Of a DNA stretch of 64,000 bases, positions 48,101 through 56,091 are shown in pieces. A program made the translations under genes and the position numbers. Numbering within the stretch: the first letter of the stretch is position 1; each line of letters opens with the position of its first letter. Below the pieces are notes generated by a model. It searched no databases. It was given only the letters and a program-made list of their open reading frames with translations, and had not been told where the DNA came from. Origin of the DNA: Lachnospiraceae bacterium (GTDB lineage: Bacteria; Bacillota; Clostridia; Lachnospirales; Lachnospiraceae); the NCBI GenBank assembly GCA_017411305.1, contig JAFQQI010000107.1, forward strand, positions 1 to 64,000, in the 5' to 3' direction.

Positions 48101-49362
48101 TCAAGAATACAGTCCACATCAGGATTAAAGAAAGCGGCAGCATAATAGTGGGCCACGGTTTCTACTTCACCGTCGTCCAAAAGAAATGCGGCTTTCATCA
48201 GTGCTTCCCCATAGCCGGTGGAGCAGGAACGCACAATTTTGGCTCCTTCGGGGAGCTGTGCATAAATTTCCTTGATGGCACGAATGGCGGTTTTTAAGGG
48301 ACTGCCGTCATTACTGCTGTAGAAGGAATAAAGCAGACTTCCGTCCTGGGAGACGAGAGCTACCTTGGTGGTAGTACTTCCTGCGTCAATGCCCAGATAA
48401 CAGTTTCCTTTGTAGGAAGCTAAATCAGCAGTAGTGATATGATGTCTGGAATGTCTTTGTTTAAATACTTCATAATCTTCCGCACAAGCAAAGAGCGGTT
48501 CCATACGTTCTACTTCAAATTCCATTTTAATATCGGAAGTAAGCTTGCCCACCATTTCTTCCATGGAATAGCAAACCTCTTCCTTAGCATTTAAAGCAGA
48601 ACCGATTGCTGCAAAGAGATGAGAGTGGTCGGTTTCGATAATATGCTCGTCATCTAATTTCAGGGTTCTGATAAATGCGGTCTTTAATTCAGATAAAAAG
48701 TGTAAGGGACCGCCAAGGAAGGCAACATGACCGCGGATCGGTTTTCCGCAGGCAAGTCCGCTGATGGTCTGGTTGACTACGGCCTGAAAAATGGATGCTG
48801 ACAAATCTTCTTTAGTAGCACCTTCGTTAATCAGGGGCTGGATGTCGGACTTGGCAAACACACCGCATCTGGCCGCAATGGTGTATAAAGAGTTATAATT
48901 TTTGGCATATTCATTTAAGCCGGAAGCATCTGTTTGAAGAAGAGATGCCATCTGGTCAATAAAAGAGCCTGTACCACCGGCACAGATTCCGTTCATACGC
49001 TGCTCTACATTACCGCCTTCAAAATAAATGATTTTGGCATCTTCGCCGCCAAGTTCTATGGCAACGTCAGTTTTTGGTGCCAATTCCTTTAATGCGGTCG
49101 CAACGCTGATAACCTCCTGTACGAAAGGAACCTGCAAATGATTTGCAAGTGTAAGACCGCCGGAGCCGGTAATCATAGGGTGCAGGGAAATGTTTCCCAA
49201 TTTGGCATATGCATCCTGCAGTAAATCAGATAAGGTTTCTTTAATGTTGGCAAAGTGTCTTTTGTAATCAGAAAAAAGAATACTGTGCGCATTATCCAAT
49301 ATGGCAATCTTTACCGTAGTGGAACCGATATCAATTCCAAGCGTATAATGCTGATTATTCAT
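45136..49362 (-). CDS. 2-hydroxyacyl-CoA dehydratase activase-related protein
   Basis: 1408 residues. Two BadF/HgdC-type ATPase domains in tandem (~5-270, beginning YTLGIDIGSTTVKIAILD; ~320-585, YLGIDAGSTTTKVALVS), each with its cluster-binding Cys (GICAGGTGSFIDQ; ACSSGCGSFIETF). Then a cysteine-rich segment (KCKGCTNNCRLTI), a DUF2229-type domain (~680-900) and a region like the dehydratase D subunit (~900-1400; ACYPSLIVVGQ, TQTGGGCRATNY). Activators use ATP to push an electron into a dehydratase; in these long proteins activator and dehydratase-like parts are joined, and the reaction is unknown. No other acyl-CoA gene adjoins. Ribosome site AAAGGCGG just upstream. Confidence 0.9.
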   Translation of the reverse strand: MNNQHYTLGIDIGSTTVKIAILDNAHSILFSDYKRHFANIKETLSDLLQDAYAKLGNISLHPMITGSGGLTLANHLQVPFVQEVISVATALKELAPKTDVAIELGGEDAKIIYFEGGNVEQRMNGICAGGTGSFIDQMASLLQTDASGLNEYAKNYNSLYTIAARCGVFAKSDIQPLINEGATKEDLSASIFQAVVNQTISGLACGKPIRGHVAFLGGPLHFLSELKTAFIRTLKLDDEHIIETDHSHLFAAIGSALNAKEEVCYSMEEMVGKLTSDIKMEFEVERMEPLFACAEDYEVFKQRHSRHHITTADLASYKGNCYLGIDAGSTTTKVALVSQDGSLLYSFYSSNDGSPLKTAIRAIKEIYAQLPEGAKIVRSCSTGYGEALMKAAFLLDDGEVETVAHYYAAAFFNPDVDCILDIGGQDMKCIKIKNQTVDSVQLNEACSSGCGSFIETFAKSLNYSVEDFAYTALFAEHPIDLGTRCTVFMNSKVKQAQKEGASVSDISAGLAYSVIKNALFKVIKVSSASELGKNIVVQGGTFYNDAVLRSFEKIADCEAIRPDIAGIMGAFGAALIAREHYREGYQTSMLPIEKINTLQFETSMAKCKGCTNNCRLTINKFTGGRQYISGNRCERGLGKQKNENSVPNLFDYKLKRIFGYEPLPADEAVRGRVGIPRVLNMYENYPFWFTFFTQLKYQVVLSPVSNRKIYELGIESIPSESECYPAKLAHGHVSWLINQKVDFIFYPALFYERCEFEDANNHYNCPIVTSYSENIKNNVEEIGRGEAVLRNPFMSFKDLKTITEALVREFKELPVEEVMEAARLAFEEQSKARKDMQDKGEEVLAYLAENKKRGIVLAGRPYHIDPEINHGIPELITSYDIAVLTEDSISHLAKPERPLIVSDQWMYHSRLYAAASYVKTVDNLDLIQLNSFGCGLDAVTTDQVNDILTGSDKIYTCLKIDEVNNLGAARIRIRSLLSAIKVREQKQKERTIRSSAINKVSFTEEMRKDYTILCPQMSPIHFDLIEPAMKACGYHFEVLSNDNKQAIDVGLKYVNNDACYPSLIVVGQIMDALLSGKYDLNKTAVIMTQTGGGCRATNYIGFIRRALEKAGMPQIPVISLNLGGIESNPGFHINLKLLMRVAYGAVFGDIFMRCVYRMRPYEKEKGAVDSLHQKWLIKCRAFVSGKHLNFFKFQKMCKQMVAEFDAIPIIDERKPRVGIVGEILVKFAPAANNYLVELLESEGAEAVVPDLLDFMLYCFYNQIYKAEYLGTSKKAAMLCRMGIRGLEMLRSGATKAFKNSIHFHPPISIYQTVEYAKDIVSIGNQTGEGWFLTGEMVELIHSGVNNIVCTQPFGCLPNHVVGKGVIKELRKQYPLSNIVAIDYDPGASEVNQLNRIKLMLSTAQKNLK

Positions 49363-49574
49363 AAAATACCGCCTTTCTGGTGTTTTTTGCTGTCTATATA
49401 TCAGAAATAATTATTTCTTATTATTATGTAATCGACATAATACGACATACTAAAATATTATACGCTACTAAATTTTAAAATGCAACGAGGGGGACATAAA
49501 CAAAGCGTTAAGAATTTATGCAGAATTCTAAAAAAAATATAAACTGCAGCATTTATTAAATTTTTATAGCTTTG

Positions 49575-49603
49575 TTTACATTTAAAGGTGGGAATGATAA
49601 AAT
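49575..49603 (+). promoter_or_regulatory. Sigma-A promoter of rhomboid-like gene
   Basis: TTTACA at 49575-49580, 17 bases, TAAAAT at 49598-49603. The 290-base gap from 49363 is otherwise AT-rich and should also hold the activase promoter on the minus strand. Confidence 0.6.
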
Positions 49604-49654
49604 ATATGTTACTGTTTTGAAAATATTGACAGAAGGAGAATGTGAAAGCAGCGT

Positions 49655-50569
49655 ATGAGTAAGTTTGAGAAGAAATTCGGTAAATATGCCATTAAAAATA
49701 TTTCACTGGCACTGATTATGTGCTATGCCTGCGGTTATTTAATCAGTTGGATTAATCCCTCTTTTTTAAATTATTTGACTCTAAATCCGTATGAAATTTT
49801 ATTTCACGGACAGGTGTGGAGGTTAGTGACATGGTTGATTGTGCCGCCGGAGAGTTTTAGCTTTTTTACATTGATTATGTTGTACTTTTATTATTCTCTC
49901 GGCACGACGTTAGAGCGCACATGGGGAACCTACAGATATAATGTTTATTTGTTCCTTGGTATGATATTTACGGCAGTTGGGGCCTTTGTACTGATGGGTT
50001 ACAGCTATCTGTTTGAGGCGGAAGCTGTTGCTTTATACGGAGCGGAGAATTATTTCGCAGTATTTGCCAGCAGATTCAGCACTTATTATGTGAATATGTC
50101 AATTTTCCTTGCATTTGCCTCTACTTTCCCTAATATGCAGGTGTTGTTATTATTCCTGATACCGATTAAGGTGAAGGTACTGGGGATTATTTATGGGGTG
50201 ATGCTGGTTTATCAGTTTGTTACCGGTTACGGAAACGGTCTGATTTCTTATGGCGGCATGGTAATGCCGGCTCAGCTGTTAACAATCGGTGACCGGTTTG
50301 TAATCGGTGCCTCTCTTTTAAATTTTGTGGTATTTTTCCTGACAGGAAGAAGTATGATTCATATGTCACCGAAGCAGGTAAAGCGTAGACAGGAATTTAA
50401 GCGTGAGGTGAAAAAAACTGTCAGGGTTACCAGACATAAATGTGCTGTTTGCGGAAGAACAGAGGAAACAAATCCGGAGCTGGAGTTCCGTTTTTGCTCT
50501 AAGTGTGAAGGAAATTATGAATATTGTCAGGATCATCTGTTTACACATACGCATGTAAAAAGAAGTTGA
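49655..50569 (+). CDS. Rhomboid-like membrane protein with C-terminal zinc ribbon
   Basis: 304 residues. Six membrane spans (~15-235), with GQVWRLVTWLIVPP resembling the rhomboid WR loop and a Derlin-like order of helices. The serine protease motif GxSG and the catalytic His are not visible, so it should be an inactive, rhomboid-like protein. The cytoplasmic tail (240-304) is basic and then has CAVCG, CSKCEG and CQDH(x)6H, a zinc ribbon. I do not know this fusion's role; membrane protein quality control is one guess. The nearest strong ribosome site (AGAAGGAG, 49631) is 16 bases off. It starts an operon with the two genes below. Confidence 0.65.
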   Translation: MSKFEKKFGKYAIKNISLALIMCYACGYLISWINPSFLNYLTLNPYEILFHGQVWRLVTWLIVPPESFSFFTLIMLYFYYSLGTTLERTWGTYRYNVYLFLGMIFTAVGAFVLMGYSYLFEAEAVALYGAENYFAVFASRFSTYYVNMSIFLAFASTFPNMQVLLLFLIPIKVKVLGIIYGVMLVYQFVTGYGNGLISYGGMVMPAQLLTIGDRFVIGASLLNFVVFFLTGRSMIHMSPKQVKRRQEFKREVKKTVRVTRHKCAVCGRTEETNPELEFRFCSKCEGNYEYCQDHLFTHTHVKRS

Positions 50570-50583
50570 AATGAGAGGATTGT

Positions 50584-51327
50584 ATGGGAGTAAATCAGGA
50601 AGTATTATTTGCGAAAACATTAGAACAGGTAAGAAAAACTGCCAAGGAACAGGGGAACTGTATATCCGTAGAACAGGTAGAAGAGGCGTTTCAAGAACTT
50701 GCCTTATCAGGAGAACAGTTAGAGCTGGTTTATGATTATCTGAAAAAGCATAAAGTGGGTATCGGGGAACCTGTGGATTTGGATGAGTATTTATCCGATG
50801 AAGAAATGGATTATTTGGAGGAATACAAAAAGGAACTTGACCTTCTTGAGCCTATTAGCGAGGGAGAAAAAGAAGCAATTACCCTTTCTGCTATGGCAGG
50901 GGAGAAGGATGCGCAGCAGAAGCTGATTGCAGTGTATCTTCCCCAGGTATTGGAAATTTCCAAGCTATATGCAGGACAAGGTGCGTATTTGGAAGATTTA
51001 ATCGGTGAAGGAAATGTAGCACTTACCATGGGGGTTACCATGCTTGGATGTGTAGAGCACGCTGCGGAAGCAGAAGGCATGTTAATTAAGATGATTATGG
51101 ATGCTATGGAAGAATTTATCGCAGAGACAGCAGCAGATGATGAGCGTAGCAGGAAAGCACTTCAAAAGGTAAATAAAGTTGCCAAGAAAGCAAAAGAACT
51201 GTCAGAGGATTTAAAAAGGAAGGTAACGGTTGCAGAGCTTTCCGAAGAAACCGGTATGAGCGAAAAATCAATATTAGAGGCATTGCGTTTTTGCGGCTAC
51301 AGCATTGAAGAAATAGAACGGCCTTAA
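50584..51327 (+). CDS. Sigma-70-like protein lacking region 4
   Basis: 247 residues. An acidic helical N-terminus (1-60) like sigma region 1.1; ~105-165 match region 2.1-2.2 (KLIAVYLPQVLEISKLYAGQGAYLEDLIGEGNVAL); ~200-245 resemble region 3 (KVTVAELSEETGMSEKSILEAL). The DNA-melting and -10 reading segments (2.3-2.4) are not evident and region 4 is absent. It may bind RNA polymerase core without reading promoters, as an inhibitor or a partner for another factor. It starts 14 bases after the rhomboid-like gene. Confidence 0.6.
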   Translation: MGVNQEVLFAKTLEQVRKTAKEQGNCISVEQVEEAFQELALSGEQLELVYDYLKKHKVGIGEPVDLDEYLSDEEMDYLEEYKKELDLLEPISEGEKEAITLSAMAGEKDAQQKLIAVYLPQVLEISKLYAGQGAYLEDLIGEGNVALTMGVTMLGCVEHAAEAEGMLIKMIMDAMEEFIAETAADDERSRKALQKVNKVAKKAKELSEDLKRKVTVAELSEETGMSEKSILEALRFCGYSIEEIERP

Positions 51328-51370
51328 AACCACGGCTAAGAGGTAATTTGCAGAATAAGAAACACTGAGC

Positions 51371-51823
51371 ATGGAGAAATACGAGATGCAACAGAATGAA
51401 CAGAACTTACAGGATAACGATTTTAAGTATGTGATGCAGGATACGGGAAGTGTCTATTTGGGCGCAAGATTTACTTTTGGAGAGTTGATGGATCAGGAAA
51501 TGGTGCCTTTTAAAATAAAGGCAATTCTGACACATTACATTTTTAAAGAGGTAAACCCGGATACATCATTGGAAAGTCAATTTTATTACATGGAGCCCGG
51601 AAATTTCTTATATGAAACCTTTTGTCAGCTGAAAATCAGAGTGAAGGTAAATGTTCTGGAAGAAAAAAAGACACTGTTTGGGAAGAAAAAGACAGTGTAT
51701 GTAGAAAAGATATATCCCTTACAGAAATTTGTGGAAATAAATCTTGCCAAAAAGAAAGCAAGCGGTGTAATTATCCGTGAAATTATCATATCAAAGCTGG
51801 CAATGATGACATTTAACGTTTGA
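51371..51823 (+). CDS. Unrecognised protein of the sigma-like operon
   Basis: 150 residues, no signal peptide or membrane span. Predicted mixed alpha/beta, with a beta hairpin rich in Lys (LEEKKTLFGKKKTVYVEKIYP). No family recognised. Start at the ATG at 51371 or 51386; the gap after the sigma-like gene is 43 bases, so it is probably in its operon, and the two may act together. Confidence 0.6.
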   Translation: MEKYEMQQNEQNLQDNDFKYVMQDTGSVYLGARFTFGELMDQEMVPFKIKAILTHYIFKEVNPDTSLESQFYYMEPGNFLYETFCQLKIRVKVNVLEEKKTLFGKKKTVYVEKIYPLQKFVEINLAKKKASGVIIREIIISKLAMMTFNV

Positions 51824-51899
51824 GGAAAGACTTATCCCATTGCCGAAAACAGAAGAATCATAAATTGGTGAAAGTTTAAAAAAATTTCATAAAATATGC

Positions 51900-51928
51900 T
51901 TGCCAAATTAAACATTGTTTGCTATAAT
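51900..51928 (+). promoter_or_regulatory. Sigma-A promoter of small RNA candidate
   Basis: TTGCCA (51900-51905), 17 bases, TATAAT (51923-51928). The start would be near 51935; a terminator follows after 90 bases with no open frame between. Confidence 0.8.
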
Positions 51929-51934
51929 TTACTT

Positions 51935-52024
51935 ACAGTTGCAGATGCAACTTATTAAATTTCGGTAAAATTCCCCTTTTACACTGAACGGATGGAGACT
52001 AGTTCTTCATTCGTTCTTTTATTT
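51935..52024 (+). ncRNA. Three-hairpin small RNA candidate (~90 nt)
   Basis: Between a strong promoter and a terminator, three hairpins follow in line: AGTTGCA/TGCAACT (51937-51952), GTAAAA/TTTTAC about a TTCCCC loop (51965-51982), and the terminator stem (51986-52015). No start codon with a ribosome site. The exposed CCCC loop could pair with a ribosome site of a target mRNA. It could also be an attenuated leader for the peptidase gene, which has its own promoter further down. Confidence 0.55.
51986..52024 (+). terminator. Terminator of small RNA candidate
   Basis: GAACGGATGGAGA (51986-51998) pairs with the run ending TTCATTCGTTC (52015), 12-13 pairs with two G-U, then TTTTATTTT. Confidence 0.8.
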
Positions 52025-52049
52025 TCGGGGTTGTCGCCGTGTTTCTCTA

Positions 52050-52077
52050 TTGTAATTTGCAGAATTTAGGTTATACT
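52050..52077 (+). promoter_or_regulatory. Sigma-A promoter of the peptidase gene
   Basis: TTGTAA at 52050-52055, 16 bases, TATACT at 52072-52077, 35 bases before the start codon. Confidence 0.65.
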
Positions 52078-52111
52078 TTTAATAGAATATTTAGCGGAAG
52101 GAATGGAAGAT

Positions 52112-55039
52112 ATGAGACAGCAGTTTGAAGCCCATAACGCATATGATGTATTAGAAAAAAGAATGATTTCTGATTTAAATTCGGAAGGCATTCTTTTAAA
52201 ACATAAAAGGACAGGTGCCTATGTTACCCTTTTACTGAATGATGATGAGAACAAAGTATTTTATATCGGATTCCGCACTCCGCCGGAAGACAGTACGGGT
52301 GTGGCCCACATTTTGGAACATTCCGTGCTGTGCGGTTCTAAAAATTATCCGGTAAAGGATCCCTTTATTGAACTGGCCAAAGGCTCCTTAAATACGTTTT
52401 TGAATGCCATGACATATCCGGACAAAACAGTGTATCCGGTTGCAAGCTGTAATGATAAGGATTTTAAGAATCTGGTAAAAGTATATCTTGATGCAGTATT
52501 TTATCCCAATATTTACAAAGAGGATAAGATTTTTAAACAGGAAGGCTGGCACTATGAATTGGAAGATGAAAATGATGAGCTTTCTATCAATGGTGTAGTT
52601 TATAATGAAATGAAGGGCGCTTTTTCTTCCCCGGATGATGTGGTGGAAAGAGAGATTATGAACTCCCTGTACCCTGACACAACCTATGGATTGGAATCCG
52701 GCGGCGACCCTGATATAATTCCAAAGCTTACCTATGAACAATTTTTGGATTTTCACGGAAGGTATTATCATCCTTCAAACAGTTATATCTATTTGTATGG
52801 AAATATGGATGCAAATGAGTATCTGACACTTTTGGATACAGAGTATCTGAATGATTTTGAGATGCTGGAGATTGATTCTGAAATAAAGAAACAACCGGTT
52901 TTTGATACCAGACGGGAAATTGTAAAGGAATATTCTGTAATGGAGGATGAATCCACTGCGGAAAATACTTACTTAACTTATAATATTTCGATTGGAAGTA
53001 GCCTTGATAAAGAACTGTATGTTGCCATGGATGTACTTGATTATGTGCTTTGTTCCGCACCCGGTGCACCGGTAAAGCAGGCACTGCTTGATGCAGGAAT
53101 CGGTAAGGATGTATACAGTAGTCTGGAAACAGGCATTTTCCAGCCTTATTTTAGTGTAATATCAAAAAATGCTGACGAAGCACAGAAGGATGCTTTTGTG
53201 AAGATTATTGAGGATACTTTAACGAAGCTTGTAGAAAAGGGGATTGATAAAAAAGCGCTTCGCGCAGCCATCAGCTATTTTGAATTTAAGTACAGAGAGG
53301 CAGACTTCGGCTCTTACCCGAAGGGACTTATTTTGGGATTAAATGCTTTTGACAGCTGGCTTTATGAAAAAGAAGCACCTTTTATGCACATTGAAGCGAA
53401 TGATACCTATAAAGCGCTTAGAGAAAAGATTGATACGGACTATTATGAAAAGCTGATTGAAAGATGGATGATTACCAATCCCCATAAGACAATTTTGACC
53501 GTAAAGCCTGTTCCGGGGCTTACCACCAAAAAGGATGCGGCTTTGTTCGAAAAACTGCAGGAGTATAAAAAGTCCTTAAGCACGGAGGAGGTTGCTAAGA
53601 TTGTAGAGGAGACTAAAGAACTGAGAATGTATCAGGAGGAACCCAGTTCGAAGGAAGCCTTAGAAACCATTCCTCTTCTTGCAAGGGAGGATATGAAAAA
53701 AGAAGCAACCGCTTATGTAAATGATGTAAGGAAAGCAGGGGATACCACCTTACTGGTGCATGATATTTTTACCAACGGAATTGCTTATATCAATTTAGTA
53801 TTTGATTTGGGAAAGGTTCCGGCTGATTTATTTCCCTATGTGGGAATTTTAAAAGCTGTATTGATGATGGTTGATACGGAAAATTACAGTTACGGAGAGC
53901 TGTTTAATGAGGTGAACATTCAAACAGGCGGTATCCGGTTTGTAATTAATACCTATACCTATGCAGATGATATGGATAAGTACAGTGTGAAACTGGAAAT
54001 GAAAGCAAAGGCACTTTATGAAAACAGAGATAAGGCATTAAATTTGATGAAGGAAATCCTGCTGACCAGTGATTTTACGGATGCCAAGCGTCTCCATGAA
54101 ATTATTGCGGAAGCCAAATCCAGAATGCAGGCGTCTATGACCGGTGCGGGACACTCTCTTGCGGCAATCCGCGCCATGGCAGGCTTTTCTCCCACAGCGG
54201 CGGTTTCAGAGCAATTAAACGGAATTCCGCAGTACCGCTTGTTAGAGGAACTGGATAGTGATTTTGAAAATAAGAAAGAGGAGCTGATAAGAAAGCTTCA
54301 GACTTTAATAACCTATATTTTCAGACCGGAGAACTTGCTTGTGGATTATACCGGTACAGAAGAAGGTCTTATAGGGATTGAAGAGCAGATTGTATTGCTT
54401 AAAACAGAGTTATTTACGGATGAAGTATCGGGAGCCGGATTTGTGCCTGCACGAAAGGTTTCCAAAGAAGGCTACATGACAGCAGGACAGATTCAGTATG
54501 TATGCCGTGCCGGAAATTATATCAAAAAAGGCCTTCCCTATACAGGAGCCCTTAAGGTACTGAAGGTGATGATGGGATATGAGTATCTTTGGAACCAGGT
54601 GCGTGTAAAAGGAGGTGCGTATGGCTGCATGTGTAATTTTGCCAAGAACGGAGACGGCTATTTTGTATCCTATAGAGACCCGAATCTGGAAAAGACGGTA
54701 GAGGTCTACGAACAAGCTGCTGATTATATTAAAAACTACGAAGCAGATGAGCGTACCGTAACGCAATTTATTATCGGTGCAATCAGTGAGCTGGATGTAC
54801 CTATGACGCCTGTTACAAAAGGTGCGTACTCGTTGGGCGGTTATTTAACAGGCCTTCCCATGGAGAAAATCCAACAGGAAAGAGATGAGCTTCTTTCTAC
54901 AGATGCCGAGACGATAAAAGACCTTTACCGTTATGTGGAGGCATTTATGAGTTATGACTGTCTCTGCGTAGTAGGAAACGGAGACAAAATAAAAGAAAAG
55001 CAAGAGATGTTTGAGACGATAGAACAATTATTTCATTAA
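52112..55039 (+). CDS. M16C zinc metallopeptidase (PreP/Cym1 type)
   Basis: 975 residues, a full-length four-domain presequence-protease-type enzyme. Inverted zinc motif HILEH (His66, Glu69, His70) in GVAHILEHSVLCGS and distal Glu166 in GVVYNEMKGAFSSPDD. C-terminal M16C domain with RVKGGAYGCMCNFAKNGDGYFVSYRDPN, which supplies the Arg/Tyr of the second half of the active site. Degrades short unfolded peptides; no signal peptide, so cytoplasmic. AAGGA (52098-52102) favours the ATG at 52112 over 52103. Upstream of a lipoprotein gene 17 bases away. Confidence 0.92.
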   Translation: MRQQFEAHNAYDVLEKRMISDLNSEGILLKHKRTGAYVTLLLNDDENKVFYIGFRTPPEDSTGVAHILEHSVLCGSKNYPVKDPFIELAKGSLNTFLNAMTYPDKTVYPVASCNDKDFKNLVKVYLDAVFYPNIYKEDKIFKQEGWHYELEDENDELSINGVVYNEMKGAFSSPDDVVEREIMNSLYPDTTYGLESGGDPDIIPKLTYEQFLDFHGRYYHPSNSYIYLYGNMDANEYLTLLDTEYLNDFEMLEIDSEIKKQPVFDTRREIVKEYSVMEDESTAENTYLTYNISIGSSLDKELYVAMDVLDYVLCSAPGAPVKQALLDAGIGKDVYSSLETGIFQPYFSVISKNADEAQKDAFVKIIEDTLTKLVEKGIDKKALRAAISYFEFKYREADFGSYPKGLILGLNAFDSWLYEKEAPFMHIEANDTYKALREKIDTDYYEKLIERWMITNPHKTILTVKPVPGLTTKKDAALFEKLQEYKKSLSTEEVAKIVEETKELRMYQEEPSSKEALETIPLLAREDMKKEATAYVNDVRKAGDTTLLVHDIFTNGIAYINLVFDLGKVPADLFPYVGILKAVLMMVDTENYSYGELFNEVNIQTGGIRFVINTYTYADDMDKYSVKLEMKAKALYENRDKALNLMKEILLTSDFTDAKRLHEIIAEAKSRMQASMTGAGHSLAAIRAMAGFSPTAAVSEQLNGIPQYRLLEELDSDFENKKEELIRKLQTLITYIFRPENLLVDYTGTEEGLIGIEEQIVLLKTELFTDEVSGAGFVPARKVSKEGYMTAGQIQYVCRAGNYIKKGLPYTGALKVLKVMMGYEYLWNQVRVKGGAYGCMCNFAKNGDGYFVSYRDPNLEKTVEVYEQAADYIKNYEADERTVTQFIIGAISELDVPMTPVTKGAYSLGGYLTGLPMEKIQQERDELLSTDAETIKDLYRYVEAFMSYDCLCVVGNGDKIKEKQEMFETIEQLFH

Positions 55040-55056
55040 TTAGAGAGGGAATGCAA

Positions 55057-56079
55057 ATGAAAAAGAGAGGAACTTTCGGTTTTTTGGGTACACTTTTACT
55101 GGCAGTAACATTACTGGCGGGCTGCGGCGGCAGCTCGTCAGAGAGTAGGCCGGCTTCAATTACTACAGATGCAACGGATTCTGCCATGTATTATGAGGAT
55201 ATTTATCCTTCGGAAACAGTGATAGAGGAAGCAGCCGCTGCAGAAGAAGCAGGTGGGGGAAGTGAGCCCGTTGAGGTAAAAGAAACAGAGCGCAAGCTAA
55301 TCCGTAACGTGAATATGGATGTGGAAACGGAAAACTTTGATGAACTGATGAGTAATGTATCAAAGAAAACGGAAAGTTTGGGCGGATATATTGAGGACAG
55401 CCGTGTATATAACGGAAGTCAGTATAATGAAGAAAGAAGAAATGCAGATTTGACATTGCGTATTCCTGCAGAAAATCTGGATTCCTTTTTATCGGCTGTA
55501 TCCGAAAACTGTAATGTCATCAGCCAAAACGAAAGCGTAGAGGATGTCACCTTACAGTATGTGGATATGAAAAGCCATAAGGAAGCGCTTGAAACAGAGC
55601 AGGACAGATTGCTGGAGCTGTTAGAACAGGCAGAAACAGTAGAAGATATTATTACCATTGAAAGCAGACTTTCTGAAGTTCGTTATCAGTTAGAAAGTAT
55701 GGAATCCCAGCTCCGCACTTTGGATAATCAGGTATCCTATAGTACGGTTTATCTTTACATACAGGAAGTAAAGAGATACACACCTGTGAAGGAACAGACC
55801 ACATGGGAAAAGATTTCTTCAGGTTTTGTAAACAGCCTTTATGATGTGGGAGAAGGAATTTGCAATTTCTTTATTAATTTAATTATAAATCTTCCGTATC
55901 TGGTTGTTTGGGCAGTTGTGATTACGGTTGCGGTAGTGGCAGTGAGATGGCTTAGAAGATTTTCTAAGAAAAGAAAAATCAAAAAAGCAGAAAAGAAAGC
56001 AGAGAAAGAAGCGGCAAAGGCTGCGAAAAAGGCCGGGACAGAAACAGAGCAAGAAAAGATACAAAAAGAAGAGAAATAG
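55057..56079 (+). CDS. DUF4349 lipoprotein
   Basis: 340 residues. Lipobox LLAGCG with Cys about 23 gives a membrane-anchored N-terminus. Residues 75-245 are DUF4349 (RKLIRNVNMDVETENFDELMSNV; LTLRIPAENLDSFL; a coiled coil through EALETEQDRLLELLEQAETVEDI). One membrane span at ~272-295, then a very basic Lys/Ala/Glu tail of ~45 residues in the cytoplasm. So it is anchored at both ends. Function unknown. GAGGGA precedes the ATG at 55057 by six bases; 55051 is the alternative. Leads into era 12 bases on. Confidence 0.85.
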   Translation: MKKRGTFGFLGTLLLAVTLLAGCGGSSSESRPASITTDATDSAMYYEDIYPSETVIEEAAAAEEAGGGSEPVEVKETERKLIRNVNMDVETENFDELMSNVSKKTESLGGYIEDSRVYNGSQYNEERRNADLTLRIPAENLDSFLSAVSENCNVISQNESVEDVTLQYVDMKSHKEALETEQDRLLELLEQAETVEDIITIESRLSEVRYQLESMESQLRTLDNQVSYSTVYLYIQEVKRYTPVKEQTTWEKISSGFVNSLYDVGEGICNFFINLIINLPYLVVWAVVITVAVVAVRWLRRFSKKRKIKKAEKKAEKEAAKAAKKAGTETEQEKIQKEEK

Positions 56080-56091
56080 AGGAAACGCTAC

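Noticed and set aside
49363-49654. Possible small gene in the 290-base gap
   Set aside because: No open frame with a ribosome site; the space is explained by two divergent promoters.
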